A stretch of 60,219 nucleotides of DNA from Nitrososphaerota archaeon (GTDB taxonomy: Archaea > Thermoproteota > Nitrososphaeria > Nitrososphaerales > Nitrosopumilaceae), in assembly GCA_018647405.1 (NCBI GenBank), contig JABGTD010000063.1, positions 1 through 60,219 on the forward strand. Reading direction: 5' to 3'. Shown here piece after piece: positions 45,221-54,427 of the stretch. A program made the translations under genes and the position numbers. The number at the start of each line of letters is the position of its first letter. Position 1 is the first letter of the stretch. The notes under the pieces were generated by a model. That model ran no database searches. It saw only the letters and a list, made by a program, of their open reading frames with translations, and had not been told where the DNA came from.

Positions 45221-45230
45221 CTTTATATTT
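45221..45230 (+). promoter_or_regulatory. TATA box of the nuo operon
   Basis: CTTTATATTT lies directly before nuoA and overlaps an in-frame TTG at 45230, which therefore cannot be the start. The TTG at 45254, about 28 bp from the centre of the box, fits the usual distance to a leaderless start. Confidence 0.55.
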
Positions 45231-45253
45231 TGACCGAAGGGAGTCGGTTTAAC

Positions 45254-45634
45254 TTGGTTGGCGAGAGTGTAGCATCATACAGTAATGTATTACTCATGTT
45301 TGGCTTTGCATGTGCCGCAATGGCACCTGCGCTTTTGGTATCTAGAATGATATCTCCAGAAAACAAGAAACAACCAAATCCTGTAAAGACACTTCCTATG
45401 GAATGTGGCCAAGTCCCATCTGGTGCTGGTCGAACTCATTTCATGATGCAATATTATGCATATGTTCTAATGTTCGTTATTTTTGATGTCATGGCAATTT
45501 TCTTGTATGCTTGGGGTAGCTCTCTTTTAGACCTTCCACGAACTGCAACTTTACCAATTATTGCCTTCTTAGGAATTATGTTTGCCGCAATGGCATACGC
45601 GTTATACCAATCAAAGAGGAAAGACATATGGTAA
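45254..45634 (+). CDS. nuoA: NADH-quinone oxidoreductase subunit A
   Basis: A 126-residue membrane subunit of complex I with three hydrophobic spans and the conserved MECGQVPSGAGRTHFMMQYY loop near the middle. It forms part of the junction between the membrane and peripheral arms. I place the start at TTG 45254 (VGESVASYS) because the earlier in-frame TTG at 45230 lies in the TATA box. It leads the 11-gene nuo operon. Confidence 0.92.
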   Translation: MVGESVASYSNVLLMFGFACAAMAPALLVSRMISPENKKQPNPVKTLPMECGQVPSGAGRTHFMMQYYAYVLMFVIFDVMAIFLYAWGSSLLDLPRTATLPIIAFLGIMFAAMAYALYQSKRKDIW

Positions 45635-45674
45635 TTCTATATACTAGTTACAACTATCAAGGTGAGGGACTAAG

Positions 45675-46190
45675 TTGCTAAAAGAACTCGTTACTCCACA
45701 AAACGCAAATGTGTTTGTTGGAAAACTTGGCGACATTTTGTACAAAGCAGTTGATCAACCATTAGGTATGGCAATCAACTGGGGAAGAATGTGGTCTTTA
45801 TGGCCAGTACACATTGAAACAGCATGTTGTAGTGTTGAGTTTGGAGCTGCATCAAGTCCAAGATACGACGTAGAAAGATTCGGTATCATCGAAGCTTTTG
45901 GATCATTACGACAGTGTGATCTTGTCGTAGTACAAGGAACAATCACAAGAAAAATGGCACCAAGACTTAGATTAGTCTATGATCAAATGCCAGAACCAAA
46001 ATATGTAATTGCCATGGGTGCATGTGCAATTACTGGAGGTCTGTACTTTGATTCTTACAATGTGTTGCCTGGCATCGACGGAATTCTTCCAGTTGATGTT
46101 TATGTTCCTGGTTGCCCTCCTAGACCTGAAACCTTGATTCAAGGATGCATGTTGTTGCAAGAGAAAATCAAAAGGATGAAGGCTAGATAG
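45675..46190 (+). CDS. nuoB: NADH-quinone oxidoreductase subunit B
   Basis: The 171-residue subunit holds the terminal [4Fe-4S] centre N2 that reduces quinone. Ligand cysteines are visible in ETACCSVEFG, in MGACAITGG and in VPGCPPRPE. The start is TTG at 45675; no closer ATG gives a full domain. It is followed 10 bp later by nuoC. Confidence 0.95.
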   Translation: MLKELVTPQNANVFVGKLGDILYKAVDQPLGMAINWGRMWSLWPVHIETACCSVEFGAASSPRYDVERFGIIEAFGSLRQCDLVVVQGTITRKMAPRLRLVYDQMPEPKYVIAMGACAITGGLYFDSYNVLPGIDGILPVDVYVPGCPPRPETLIQGCMLLQEKIKRMKAR

Positions 46191-46200
46191 GTAAAAAATT

Positions 46201-46989
46201 ATGAGTAAGTCTGAAAAAAAAGTAACTTCAAAAGATGAAGATAAGAAAAAATCTGACGCAAAAGCCACTGGTGATGCAATTATTGCAGCAGCAAATGCAA
46301 GACGAGAAGAACTTACAAAAGAAGCTTTAGCAACACGTTCTAACAAAACTTTACCAAAAGAGGTTAAAGAAAAACCTAAAGAAGAAAAACCAAAGGAATC
46401 AAAACCTAAAGAAGAAAAACCAAAGGAATCAAAACCTAAAGAAGAAAAACCAAAAGCGGCACCTCCTTCAAAAACAGATACTGAAGAAGTATCTCTACCT
46501 GAATTTGAAAAATCTTTTGTTGATAAGATTTCAAGTCAATTTACTGGCGATGTAGAAGTTGGTTATATCAAAGAAAATAGAACTAGAGTAAATGTAAAAA
46601 AAGAGAAAATTCTTGAAGTTGCACAATTTATCAAAGATAACTTACCTTTCGATCATGCAGAATCTGTTACTGGGGTTGATTTTCCTGAAGATAAGGAAAT
46701 TGGCGTTGTATACCACTTGGGTTCCTACACAGATCCTACCTATTCAAAACAAGTCTTAGCACTTGCAACCAGAGTTCCACGTGAGGAAAATCCTAATCCT
46801 GGAAATGATTCTACAAAATTACCAAGTCTAAGAGATATGTTTTACAGTGTTGAGTTTCATGAACGTGAAATATTTGAAATGCTTGGCGTTTACTTTGAAA
46901 GCCATCCTGATAATCGACGTTTACTATTGCCTGAAGATTGGGCAGATCTACCTCCACTAAGAAAGGACTTTAGGAATAAAGGAAGATAA
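46201..46989 (+). CDS. nuoC: NADH-quinone oxidoreductase subunit C with charged repeat extension
   Basis: A 262-residue subunit whose C-terminal 160 residues are the NuoC domain, with VYHLGSYTD, ATRVPREENP and the conserved FHEREIFEMLGVYFESHPD. The first 95 residues are Lys/Glu/Pro-rich, including a perfect KPKEEKPKES repeat that NuoC normally lacks. This tail is probably disordered and could bind the surface or partner proteins. It is in step with nuoB and nuoD. Confidence 0.93.
   Translation: MSKSEKKVTSKDEDKKKSDAKATGDAIIAAANARREELTKEALATRSNKTLPKEVKEKPKEEKPKESKPKEEKPKESKPKEEKPKAAPPSKTDTEEVSLPEFEKSFVDKISSQFTGDVEVGYIKENRTRVNVKKEKILEVAQFIKDNLPFDHAESVTGVDFPEDKEIGVVYHLGSYTDPTYSKQVLALATRVPREENPNPGNDSTKLPSLRDMFYSVEFHEREIFEMLGVYFESHPDNRRLLLPEDWADLPPLRKDFRNKGR
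46371..46457 (+). repeat. 30-bp tandem repeat in nuoC
   Basis: Two identical 30-bp units at 46371-46400 and 46401-46430, plus a partial third to 46457, encode KPKEEKPKES in the N-terminal extension of NuoC. The identity at DNA level suggests recent expansion by slippage. The frame is kept. Confidence 0.85.
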
Positions 46990-46990
46990 A

Positions 46991-48142
46991 ATGGCTGAAC
47001 AAGTAATTCCAACTAAAAAAATGCCTCCGGGTCTACAGGTAGAAAATGTAGACGATAGGATTATGACACTAAATGTCGGTCCACAACATCCTGGTTCTGG
47101 ACACATGAGAATTATTGTAAAGATTGACGGTGATTACATTGTCGATGCAGATCCTGATCCTGGTTACGTTCATCGTGGTGAAGAAAAAATGGCTGAATCT
47201 AGAAACTACATTACAAATATTCCTCATCTAGAGCGACCTGTGATTCACGATTCTTGTAATATTTTGTATCCTTACGTTTTAGGAGTTGAAGATTTAGTAG
47301 GAATTGAAGTTCCAGAACGTGCAAAATATGTTCGTGTAATTGCAGCAGAACTAAACAGATGTATCTATATTCAATACTGGCTTGCAATCTATGGAATATT
47401 TCTTGGACATTCTACAATGTTTATGTGGCCTGCAGGAGATAGGGAACTTTTAATTGATTTAATGGAAAAAATTACTGGCGCTAGAGTAACACATGCATAC
47501 TTTATCCCAGGTGGTGTTAGAAATGATGTTCCTGCAAACTTTGAAGATGTGTGTTTACGTCAAGTAAATTACTTTGAAAAACGTATCAAAGAATATGCTG
47601 ATATCTTTTATGATAATCCAATTCTAAAAGCACGAACCGAAGACACCGGAGTATTATCTAGAGAAGATGCAATTCGTTTAGGAACTACAGGTTCAGTTCT
47701 TCGCGCAAGTGGTGTTGATTATGATCTAAGAATCAAAGAACCCTATGATGTTTATGATGAACTTGATGTACATACCAATGTACTAAAAGCAGGTGATTCA
47801 TACGCACGTTCTAAAATCCCTTGGCTCGATATGTTAGAGAGTTGTAATATTATTAGACAAGCATTAGAGAAAATGCCAAAATCAGGCTCTATTAGAACAA
47901 AACTCAAACCAAATCCAAAAGGTAGAGAAGATGAAGTTTATCGTAGAGTTGAAAGTGGAAGAGGTTCAGCAGGATGTCACATCATTTCAAGAGGAAAACC
48001 TGAACCATATCGTCTTAAACTTAGTGTAAGTTCTTTCAGAAATTTAATTGCATTACCATACTTACTAAAAGGAGAAAAACTTGGAAACATGCCAGCAGTT
48101 TATTGGAGTCTAAACTATTGGCCAGTGGAGGCTGACCGATAA
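46991..48142 (+). CDS. nuoD: NADH-quinone oxidoreductase subunit D
   Basis: The 383-residue subunit, related to the large subunit of NiFe hydrogenases, lines the quinone pocket with NuoB. Seen are NVGPQHPGSGHMRI near the start, GYVHRGEEKMAESR, and a C-terminal YWPVEADR end. The hydrogenase cysteines are absent, as expected for NuoD. It begins 1 bp after nuoC. Confidence 0.95.
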   Translation: MAEQVIPTKKMPPGLQVENVDDRIMTLNVGPQHPGSGHMRIIVKIDGDYIVDADPDPGYVHRGEEKMAESRNYITNIPHLERPVIHDSCNILYPYVLGVEDLVGIEVPERAKYVRVIAAELNRCIYIQYWLAIYGIFLGHSTMFMWPAGDRELLIDLMEKITGARVTHAYFIPGGVRNDVPANFEDVCLRQVNYFEKRIKEYADIFYDNPILKARTEDTGVLSREDAIRLGTTGSVLRASGVDYDLRIKEPYDVYDELDVHTNVLKAGDSYARSKIPWLDMLESCNIIRQALEKMPKSGSIRTKLKPNPKGREDEVYRRVESGRGSAGCHIISRGKPEPYRLKLSVSSFRNLIALPYLLKGEKLGNMPAVYWSLNYWPVEADR

Positions 48143-49519
48143 ATGTCTGTTATTGCACCAAAATTCCGTCTTGGATATTTCCTAAAAGGAATTTTTGATA
48201 ATGCATTTTGGATTCTAACAATTGTAACACTTGCAGGAATTCCAGCAATTCAAATTGCATTATTTTTTGCACCGTTACCTGTAATTGATGGTCAACTTTT
48301 AACCGCATTCTTGGCATTTACTTGGCTGTTTAATCCCACGATGCAGGTTCCATTAATCAAGGCACTTATCTATTCTGATTTATTTAGGATTGCCGCTTTC
48401 CCTGGATTTGGTTTTGCTGTACTAATAGCTGCAGCAACAATTTTTGTTGAAAGAAAAATGTTGGCAAAACTACAACTTCGTGTTGGTCCGTTTTACTGTG
48501 GTAAAATTGAAGGTATTTTACAACTAGCAGGTGATGGATTGAAATTAATCTCAAAAGAAATTATTATTCCTGCAAAGGCTGACAAACCATTGTTCTGGGC
48601 GGCACCAGTATTGTTTGTTGGTACCGCTGCAGCATTTGTCGCATTAATTCCTGTTGCACCTGGTGGATGGGTTGTAGCAGACTTGGATGTTGGTTTACTT
48701 GCAGTATTTGCAGTAATTGGATTTTTCCCAATCATTACAATTTTATCTGCATGGTCTGCTAACAGTAAATTTCCATTCATTGGTGGAATTAGAGCACTTC
48801 ATCAAATGGTATCGTTTGAAATTCCATTAATTCTGTCTCTATTGGGAGTTGTAATCTTAACTGGAACACTTAATCTTAGCGAGATTGTTGAATCACAAAG
48901 TAGCTTCCCTTGGATTATTTTCATGCCAATTGGAGCAATTGTTTTCTTTACTACTATGTTAGCTGAATTAGAAAGAATTCCATTTGATCTTCCAGAAGCA
49001 GAAAGTGAAATTGTTGCAGGATGGTTAACTGAATTTTCTGGAATGATGTATGGATTAGTACAATTAGGCTCATATCTCAAACTTTACGCATTTGCAGCAT
49101 TATTTGTAATAATTTTCTTAGGTGGATGGACCGGTCCTGTATTCTGGCCTCCATTAGAGACTGAATTAATCACTGAAGGTATTCCAATTCCAAACTATGC
49201 TGGTGACCCAATTCTCACAGTTAACACACCTGGTTTGCCATTACTTGACAAAGATCCAAATGAATGGGTCCTGCAGCAGCAGGGCGAACTACAGTATACG
49301 AGCGGGCAGCTTTTAGTTAGCGGTGTTATTTGGTTTGTACTAAAAACAGTTGGAGTAATTTTCTTTATACTATTACCTAGAGGTGTATTCCCAAGAATCA
49401 GACTTGATATGTTGTTGCATATCGGTTGGTACAAACTAATTGGTTTGTCCTTCGTTAACATCTTTATTGCACTCGGATTGGTGTATGCTGGAGTAATCGG
49501 ACCTGGAGGAATTTTGTAA
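48143..49519 (+). CDS. nuoH: NADH-quinone oxidoreductase subunit H, enlarged
   Basis: The 458-residue membrane subunit anchors the arm and shapes the quinone entrance. Core motifs are FVERKMLAKLQLRVGP and ELERIPFDLPEAESEIVAGW. It is about 120 residues longer than typical NuoH: an N-terminal stretch of about 90 residues with extra hydrophobic helices, and a loop insert (about residues 330-390). The insert includes a short patch of unusual GC-rich codons at about 49267-49311. It begins directly after nuoD and overlaps nuoI by one base. Confidence 0.93.
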   Translation: MSVIAPKFRLGYFLKGIFDNAFWILTIVTLAGIPAIQIALFFAPLPVIDGQLLTAFLAFTWLFNPTMQVPLIKALIYSDLFRIAAFPGFGFAVLIAAATIFVERKMLAKLQLRVGPFYCGKIEGILQLAGDGLKLISKEIIIPAKADKPLFWAAPVLFVGTAAAFVALIPVAPGGWVVADLDVGLLAVFAVIGFFPIITILSAWSANSKFPFIGGIRALHQMVSFEIPLILSLLGVVILTGTLNLSEIVESQSSFPWIIFMPIGAIVFFTTMLAELERIPFDLPEAESEIVAGWLTEFSGMMYGLVQLGSYLKLYAFAALFVIIFLGGWTGPVFWPPLETELITEGIPIPNYAGDPILTVNTPGLPLLDKDPNEWVLQQQGELQYTSGQLLVSGVIWFVLKTVGVIFFILLPRGVFPRIRLDMLLHIGWYKLIGLSFVNIFIALGLVYAGVIGPGGIL

Positions 49520-50016
49520 TGGGAACTGCAACTGGAATTATCAAAGCATTAAACTCTGGAATTAAACATCTGGCAGTAAAACGTTTCACTTTGAGATATC
49601 CTGAACAAAAATTGAAATTTGTTGGAGACGGTTACCAATTTGATCCGGCATCTGGTGTTGCTATTGCAGGTCTAAAGGGTAGACACATGTTATTCCATGA
49701 TCATTGTACTGGATGCCAATTATGTTCAATTGCATGTGAAGGTGTAGCAGAAGCAATTGCAATGGTAAAAGTTCCTGACAAGTGGGGACAAAACGCAAAA
49801 TCAATCATGCCACAAATTGACTATGGAAAATGTGTCTTTTGTGGATTATGTGTTGACGCATGTCCGTTCTATGCATTATACATGTCAAATGACTATGAAT
49901 TATCATCATTTACCAAAGAGGGCTTAATTTACACACCTGCACAACTGCAGGTTAAACCACAAGTTCAACAAGATTCAGAATTAATTATTGATAAACGGGG
50001 CGCCAGACATGGCTGA
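49519..50016 (+). CDS. nuoI: NADH-quinone oxidoreductase subunit I
   Basis: A 165-residue subunit with two [4Fe-4S] motifs, CTGCQLCSIACEG and CVFCGLCVDACPF. The first lacks the usual proline after the fourth cysteine (Glu instead). It passes electrons from the input site to NuoB. The start overlaps nuoH by one base, and its end overlaps nuoJ. Confidence 0.95.
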   Translation: MGTATGIIKALNSGIKHLAVKRFTLRYPEQKLKFVGDGYQFDPASGVAIAGLKGRHMLFHDHCTGCQLCSIACEGVAEAIAMVKVPDKWGQNAKSIMPQIDYGKCVFCGLCVDACPFYALYMSNDYELSSFTKEGLIYTPAQLQVKPQVQQDSELIIDKRGARHG

Positions 50017-50515
50017 TGCTCTGTTCTTAGCTATCTCTGTATTAACAATCGGTTCTGCTATTGCGGCACTTGAAATGCGTTCACTTGTTTATGGTTCAAT
50101 TGCATTAATGGGAACACTTGGTGGTGTTGCAGGCTTTTACGTAATGTTAGACTCTCCATTTGTTGCAATGTTCCAATTAGCGGTCTATGTTGGCTCTATT
50201 GCAGTTCTTATTTTATTCACTGTTATGCTTGTAAAACGAGAACTCATATTCAAAAAAATTGAGGATCCGAAAAGAAAATTCGCTGGAATTGGTTTAATGT
50301 TGATTGTAATTCTTGCATTAGGTGCAATCATTATGGATTCTGGAATTAAAACAATTAGTACTGACTCTGATCCTGTTGACTTTAGAGAAATTGGTGGTGA
50401 TTTCCTCGTATATTATTGGCCTGCATTAATTTTGATGGCCTTAATTTTAGCAGGTTCTGTTATGGGTGCATTAGTTTTAGCAAGAAGGGAGGACACAATA
50501 GAAAATGAGCAATGA
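50009..50515 (+). CDS. nuoJ: NADH-quinone oxidoreductase subunit J
   Basis: A 168-residue membrane subunit with five hydrophobic spans and the AVYVGSIAVLILFTVMLV helix that carries the pi-bulge of NuoJ/ND6. I use ATG 50009 (MADALFLA), which overlaps nuoI by 8 bases; the 49988 start would add polar residues before the first helix. It overlaps nuoK by 11 bases. Confidence 0.9.
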   Translation: MADALFLAISVLTIGSAIAALEMRSLVYGSIALMGTLGGVAGFYVMLDSPFVAMFQLAVYVGSIAVLILFTVMLVKRELIFKKIEDPKRKFAGIGLMLIVILALGAIIMDSGIKTISTDSDPVDFREIGGDFLVYYWPALILMALILAGSVMGALVLARREDTIENEQ

Positions 50516-50810
50516 GCTAATTGAATTCGTATTAGTATCCATTGCTTTGTTAGGTATTGGAATTTATGGTTTATCAGTAAAACGTAATGCAATTCGAATG
50601 TTATTTGCAGTTGAAATTATTGTCAACGCTGCAAACCTCAATCTAGTTGCATTTGCTAGATTTATGCCACACAGCGGTGGACAAACACTTGCATTGTTCT
50701 CAATTGCAATTGCTGCAGCAGAAGTTGCAGTCGGACTTGCATTAATTATTGTAGCATATCGTATGTACAAAAATATCGATATTGCAGACTTCAGGAGCTT
50801 GAAAGGCTAA
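50505..50810 (+). CDS. nuoK: NADH-quinone oxidoreductase subunit K
   Basis: A 101-residue subunit with three membrane helices. Two conserved glutamates lie in VEIIVNAANLNLVAF and in AAAEVAVGLALIIVAYR, the proton-path residues of NuoK/ND4L. It overlaps nuoJ by 11 bases and nuoM by one base. Confidence 0.94.
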   Translation: MSNELIEFVLVSIALLGIGIYGLSVKRNAIRMLFAVEIIVNAANLNLVAFARFMPHSGGQTLALFSIAIAAAEVAVGLALIIVAYRMYKNIDIADFRSLKG

Positions 50811-52366
50811 TGGAGTTTGTACTTTTACAGGCGGTATTTTTACCACTGTTACTGTCTCCGGTTGCATATCTAATCGGAAGAAATTATGGTGCTACATATG
50901 CAACATGGTTTACCTTTGGTTTACTTCTATACTGTTCTGTTATTCTGATTAATGCAGCATTAGGCGGAACATACGAAGAACATTATCCATGGACTACCAT
51001 GTTCGGTGAATTTGGTTTCATGCTTGATGGACTTGCTACTCCATTTGCAATCATCATTTACATATTGTGCACAGTTCTTGCATTATATTCAAAACCATAC
51101 ATGGTTCACAAATTTGAAGAATTATTCAAAGAACACTATCATCAAAATGCAACCACTGATGGTCAAACAACTGCAGTAGTTGAATCTGTTGCACTACAGA
51201 CCTATGTCAACCGTCAATCTGGTCTCTACTTTGCAATGTTCCTAGTCTTTGCAATGGGAATGCTTGGAACCGTTTTATCTACAAATCTCATTGAATTTTA
51301 CATATTTTTCGAAGTTATGCTCATACCATCATTTTTCCTAGTTGCTTTCTATGGCGATGGAAATAGACGTAGAATCGCTTTACAATTCTTATTCTGGACT
51401 CATGTTGGTGCAGTCGTTTTATTACTTGGTTTCCTAGCAATCGGTCTAAGTGTTGGAAGCTTTGATTTTGTAGATATCACTGAAGCCGCAATTGATCCTG
51501 ATATCCTGGTGGTATCTGCTGTTGCTATAATCTTAGGATTGGGTGTAAAACTTGCAGCCTTTGTATTCCATGTTTGGCTGCCTTATGCTCACGGTGCAGC
51601 TCCGACACCAATCAGCGCTCTACTTTCTCCAGCTATGATTGGAATTGGTGCATATGGATTATTCAGATTAATCGTAGAGTTCATGCCACAAACGTACGGC
51701 GACATTTCAATAATGTTAAACATTTGGGGTGTTGTAACAATGTTCTATGGTGGCGCTATGGCGCTAATGCAAGATGATTTCAAACGAATGCTTGCATATT
51801 CGAGTATAAGCCAGATGGGTTATCTGCTATTTGCAATTGGTTCATTTTCTACTTATGGTCTAGCCGGTGCAGAAATGATGTATGTTTCACACGGCTTAGG
51901 TAAAGGATTACTCTTCATGACCGCTGGTGTAATCATAGTTCAAGTTGGAACAAGAAGTTTCTCTAAACTTGGTGGTCTTGCAAGTAAAATGCCAATTACC
52001 GCAGTATGTGCTGTAATTGGTGCATTAACAATAATGGGCATTCCTCCAACAAGCGGATTCATGGGAGAATGGATGGTCTTCTATGGTGCATTAGAAACTG
52101 CAATAGAAGAAGGAAATGATTTACGAAGTCTCATGTTTGCATTAGGTTTGATTGCTACTGCACTTACAATGTCTTACATTCTTTGGATGCTAAAACGAGT
52201 TTTCTTTGGAAAATTACCTGAGAACTTACAAAATGTAAAAGACGGAAGCTGGTATATGCTTGCGCCAATGATGGTTTTAGCAGGATTTACTATCGTCGTT
52301 GGAATTTATCCTGACATATTCCTAGGACACATCATGCCATACATGCAAGGAGTGATGGGGGGATAG
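50810..52366 (+). CDS. nuoM: NADH-quinone oxidoreductase subunit M
   Basis: A 518-residue antiporter-like proton-pumping subunit with about 14 spans. Key features are EFYIFFEVMLIPSFFLVAF with the glutamate, HVWLPYAHGAAPTPISALLS, and KRMLAYSSISQMGY with the broken-helix lysine. A polar loop of about 40 residues (LFKEHYHQNATTDGQTTAVV) follows an early span. Order here is K-M-L-N rather than the bacterial K-L-M-N. Confidence 0.94.
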   Translation: MEFVLLQAVFLPLLLSPVAYLIGRNYGATYATWFTFGLLLYCSVILINAALGGTYEEHYPWTTMFGEFGFMLDGLATPFAIIIYILCTVLALYSKPYMVHKFEELFKEHYHQNATTDGQTTAVVESVALQTYVNRQSGLYFAMFLVFAMGMLGTVLSTNLIEFYIFFEVMLIPSFFLVAFYGDGNRRRIALQFLFWTHVGAVVLLLGFLAIGLSVGSFDFVDITEAAIDPDILVVSAVAIILGLGVKLAAFVFHVWLPYAHGAAPTPISALLSPAMIGIGAYGLFRLIVEFMPQTYGDISIMLNIWGVVTMFYGGAMALMQDDFKRMLAYSSISQMGYLLFAIGSFSTYGLAGAEMMYVSHGLGKGLLFMTAGVIIVQVGTRSFSKLGGLASKMPITAVCAVIGALTIMGIPPTSGFMGEWMVFYGALETAIEEGNDLRSLMFALGLIATALTMSYILWMLKRVFFGKLPENLQNVKDGSWYMLAPMMVLAGFTIVVGIYPDIFLGHIMPYMQGVMGG

Positions 52367-52369
52367 TAA

Positions 52370-54427
52370 ATGGCAGACTTCTTTGGAATCCCTGTAAGTG
52401 AAATAAACGTCTGGTTAATCTGGATACTTCCATTTGCGGCTGCTCTAATAATTCCTGCAGTTGGTAAATTCTCAAAATTATCTACTGGTAGGGTTGCAGT
52501 TGCATTTGCTTTAATGAGTGCAATTTCTGCTGCAACATTGTTCCCAATGGCATTGGAAGCACATGAGATTCATCACCAAGTTATGTGGATTGATGCAATC
52601 GGTCTCAAAGCCGGTGTTCTCGCTGATCCTCTATCAATCATAATGGCAAATGTAGTCGGATGGATTTCTTTCCTAATTATGGTTTACAGTACAGGTTACA
52701 TGAAAGGCGACAAAGACATCACTCGATTCTGGTTCTGGATGATGTTCTTTATTGGTTCCATGCAACTGATCATACTTTCTGATAATCTATTACAAGTCTT
52801 CTTTGGTTGGGAAGGCGTGGGTCTCGCGTCATATGCTTTGATCAGCTTCTGGTATCATGATAAGAAAAAAGATCACGTTGGACAAGAAGGTCGTTCTGTA
52901 CTTGGTGTTATGGAATATTTCTCTCCAACACATGCTGGAATGAAGGCCTTCATCATGACCAAAGTTGGTGATGTAATGATGCTTTCAGGAATGTTACTTC
53001 TTTTCTTGTTTGCTGGAACCTTTGGATTTAGAGAATTAGTTTCTGATACTGCTTGGGCGGTAGAAATGTCTGCCCAGGGATTGTTAGTTCCTGCATTTGT
53101 TTTACTATTTGGTGGTGCAATGGGCAAATCTGCACAATTCCCACTTAACGAATGGCTCTTAAAAGCAATGACTGGTCCTACCGCCGTATCTGCATTAATC
53201 CATGCAGCAACAATGGTCAAGGCTGGTGTATTTTTAGTTGCAAGAATTGGACCAATTGTATTTGCATTAGCAGCTGCAGGAATTCTTGCAGACCAATTCT
53301 TTGAAATCATTGCATGGGTTGGTGCAATCACTGCATTATTACTTGCAACTCAAGGAATGGTTAATCCTGAAATTAAGAAAGTCCTGGCATATTCTACTGG
53401 TTCACAAATTGGTTACATGATGATGGCACTTGGTGTTGCAGGTTTATCACAACACTATGTTGATGGTTATACGGCAGGATTCTTCCACTTGATATCTCAC
53501 GCAATGTTCAAAGCATCATTATTCATGGCAGCAGGTTCGCTTCTACATGTAGTTGGTTCTCGATTCATGACAGATATGGGTGGACTGAAAAAACAAATGA
53601 AAAAGACGTATGCGTTCATGTGGGCTGCAGGTCTTGGACTAATGGGTGCTCCATTTATCACAACAGGATTCTGGAGTAAGGATGCAATATTTGCAGCAGT
53701 TTATGAAGCTGACAGTTCTTGGGCATTACCGTTATTCCTTATCGCAGTTTTGACTGCAGTTATTACGGCATTTTACACCACAAGAATGATTGGAATGGTA
53801 TTCTTTGGAAAGAACAGTAAACACATCGAAAAGATGGAAAGCGAAGGCAATCATATACACGAAGCACCACGATCAATGTGGATTCCATATGGAATTCTTG
53901 CAGTACTAACAATAGGAATTGGATTAATTGGATTATCTGCTGAAGAAGGAATTCATCATCTATTTGGTGAATATCTAGAACATTCCTTTGGAATTTATGT
54001 ATCACATGAAGCCGCAAGTACCGAATTCTTAGGTGGACTCAACCCTGTAGCACTTGGCGCATCATTAGTTGCATTTGCAACAGGCTTTGGATTAGGATAT
54101 ATCTTCTACATTGGACGATGGGTGGATCCGGCCAAATTTGTAAACTCTAACATTTTCTTTTACTCAATGCATAAACTATTCTTGAACAGATGGTATCTCA
54201 ATGCCTTTGTTTATTGGGGCTTTGTTGTTGCACCATTGTGGATGGCACGTGGAATCTGGAGATACTTTGAACGTACAGCAATTGATACTGGAATGAACAT
54301 TGGATTTGAGAAAGCTGTTGGTTGGAGTGCTAGAGTTGTTCAAGGAACACAGACCGGCGTATCGCAATCTTATCTTTACATATTTGGAGCTGGACTACTT
54401 TTCGTAGTTCTGATATTGTTACTATAG
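52370..54427 (+). CDS. nuoL: NADH-quinone oxidoreductase subunit L
   Basis: The largest antiporter-like subunit, 685 residues. Core signatures are QVFFGWEGVGLASYALISFW, NEWLLKAMTGPTAVSALIHA and KVLAYSTGSQIGYMM. A long C-terminal extension includes the lateral helix and a last span near the end. It follows nuoM by 3 bp and is immediately followed by nuoN. Confidence 0.95.
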   Translation: MADFFGIPVSEINVWLIWILPFAAALIIPAVGKFSKLSTGRVAVAFALMSAISAATLFPMALEAHEIHHQVMWIDAIGLKAGVLADPLSIIMANVVGWISFLIMVYSTGYMKGDKDITRFWFWMMFFIGSMQLIILSDNLLQVFFGWEGVGLASYALISFWYHDKKKDHVGQEGRSVLGVMEYFSPTHAGMKAFIMTKVGDVMMLSGMLLLFLFAGTFGFRELVSDTAWAVEMSAQGLLVPAFVLLFGGAMGKSAQFPLNEWLLKAMTGPTAVSALIHAATMVKAGVFLVARIGPIVFALAAAGILADQFFEIIAWVGAITALLLATQGMVNPEIKKVLAYSTGSQIGYMMMALGVAGLSQHYVDGYTAGFFHLISHAMFKASLFMAAGSLLHVVGSRFMTDMGGLKKQMKKTYAFMWAAGLGLMGAPFITTGFWSKDAIFAAVYEADSSWALPLFLIAVLTAVITAFYTTRMIGMVFFGKNSKHIEKMESEGNHIHEAPRSMWIPYGILAVLTIGIGLIGLSAEEGIHHLFGEYLEHSFGIYVSHEAASTEFLGGLNPVALGASLVAFATGFGLGYIFYIGRWVDPAKFVNSNIFFYSMHKLFLNRWYLNAFVYWGFVVAPLWMARGIWRYFERTAIDTGMNIGFEKAVGWSARVVQGTQTGVSQSYLYIFGAGLLFVVLILLL

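Noticed and set aside
46371-46457. CRISPR array
   Set aside because: The repeats are contiguous 30-bp units in the nuoC reading frame with no spacers.
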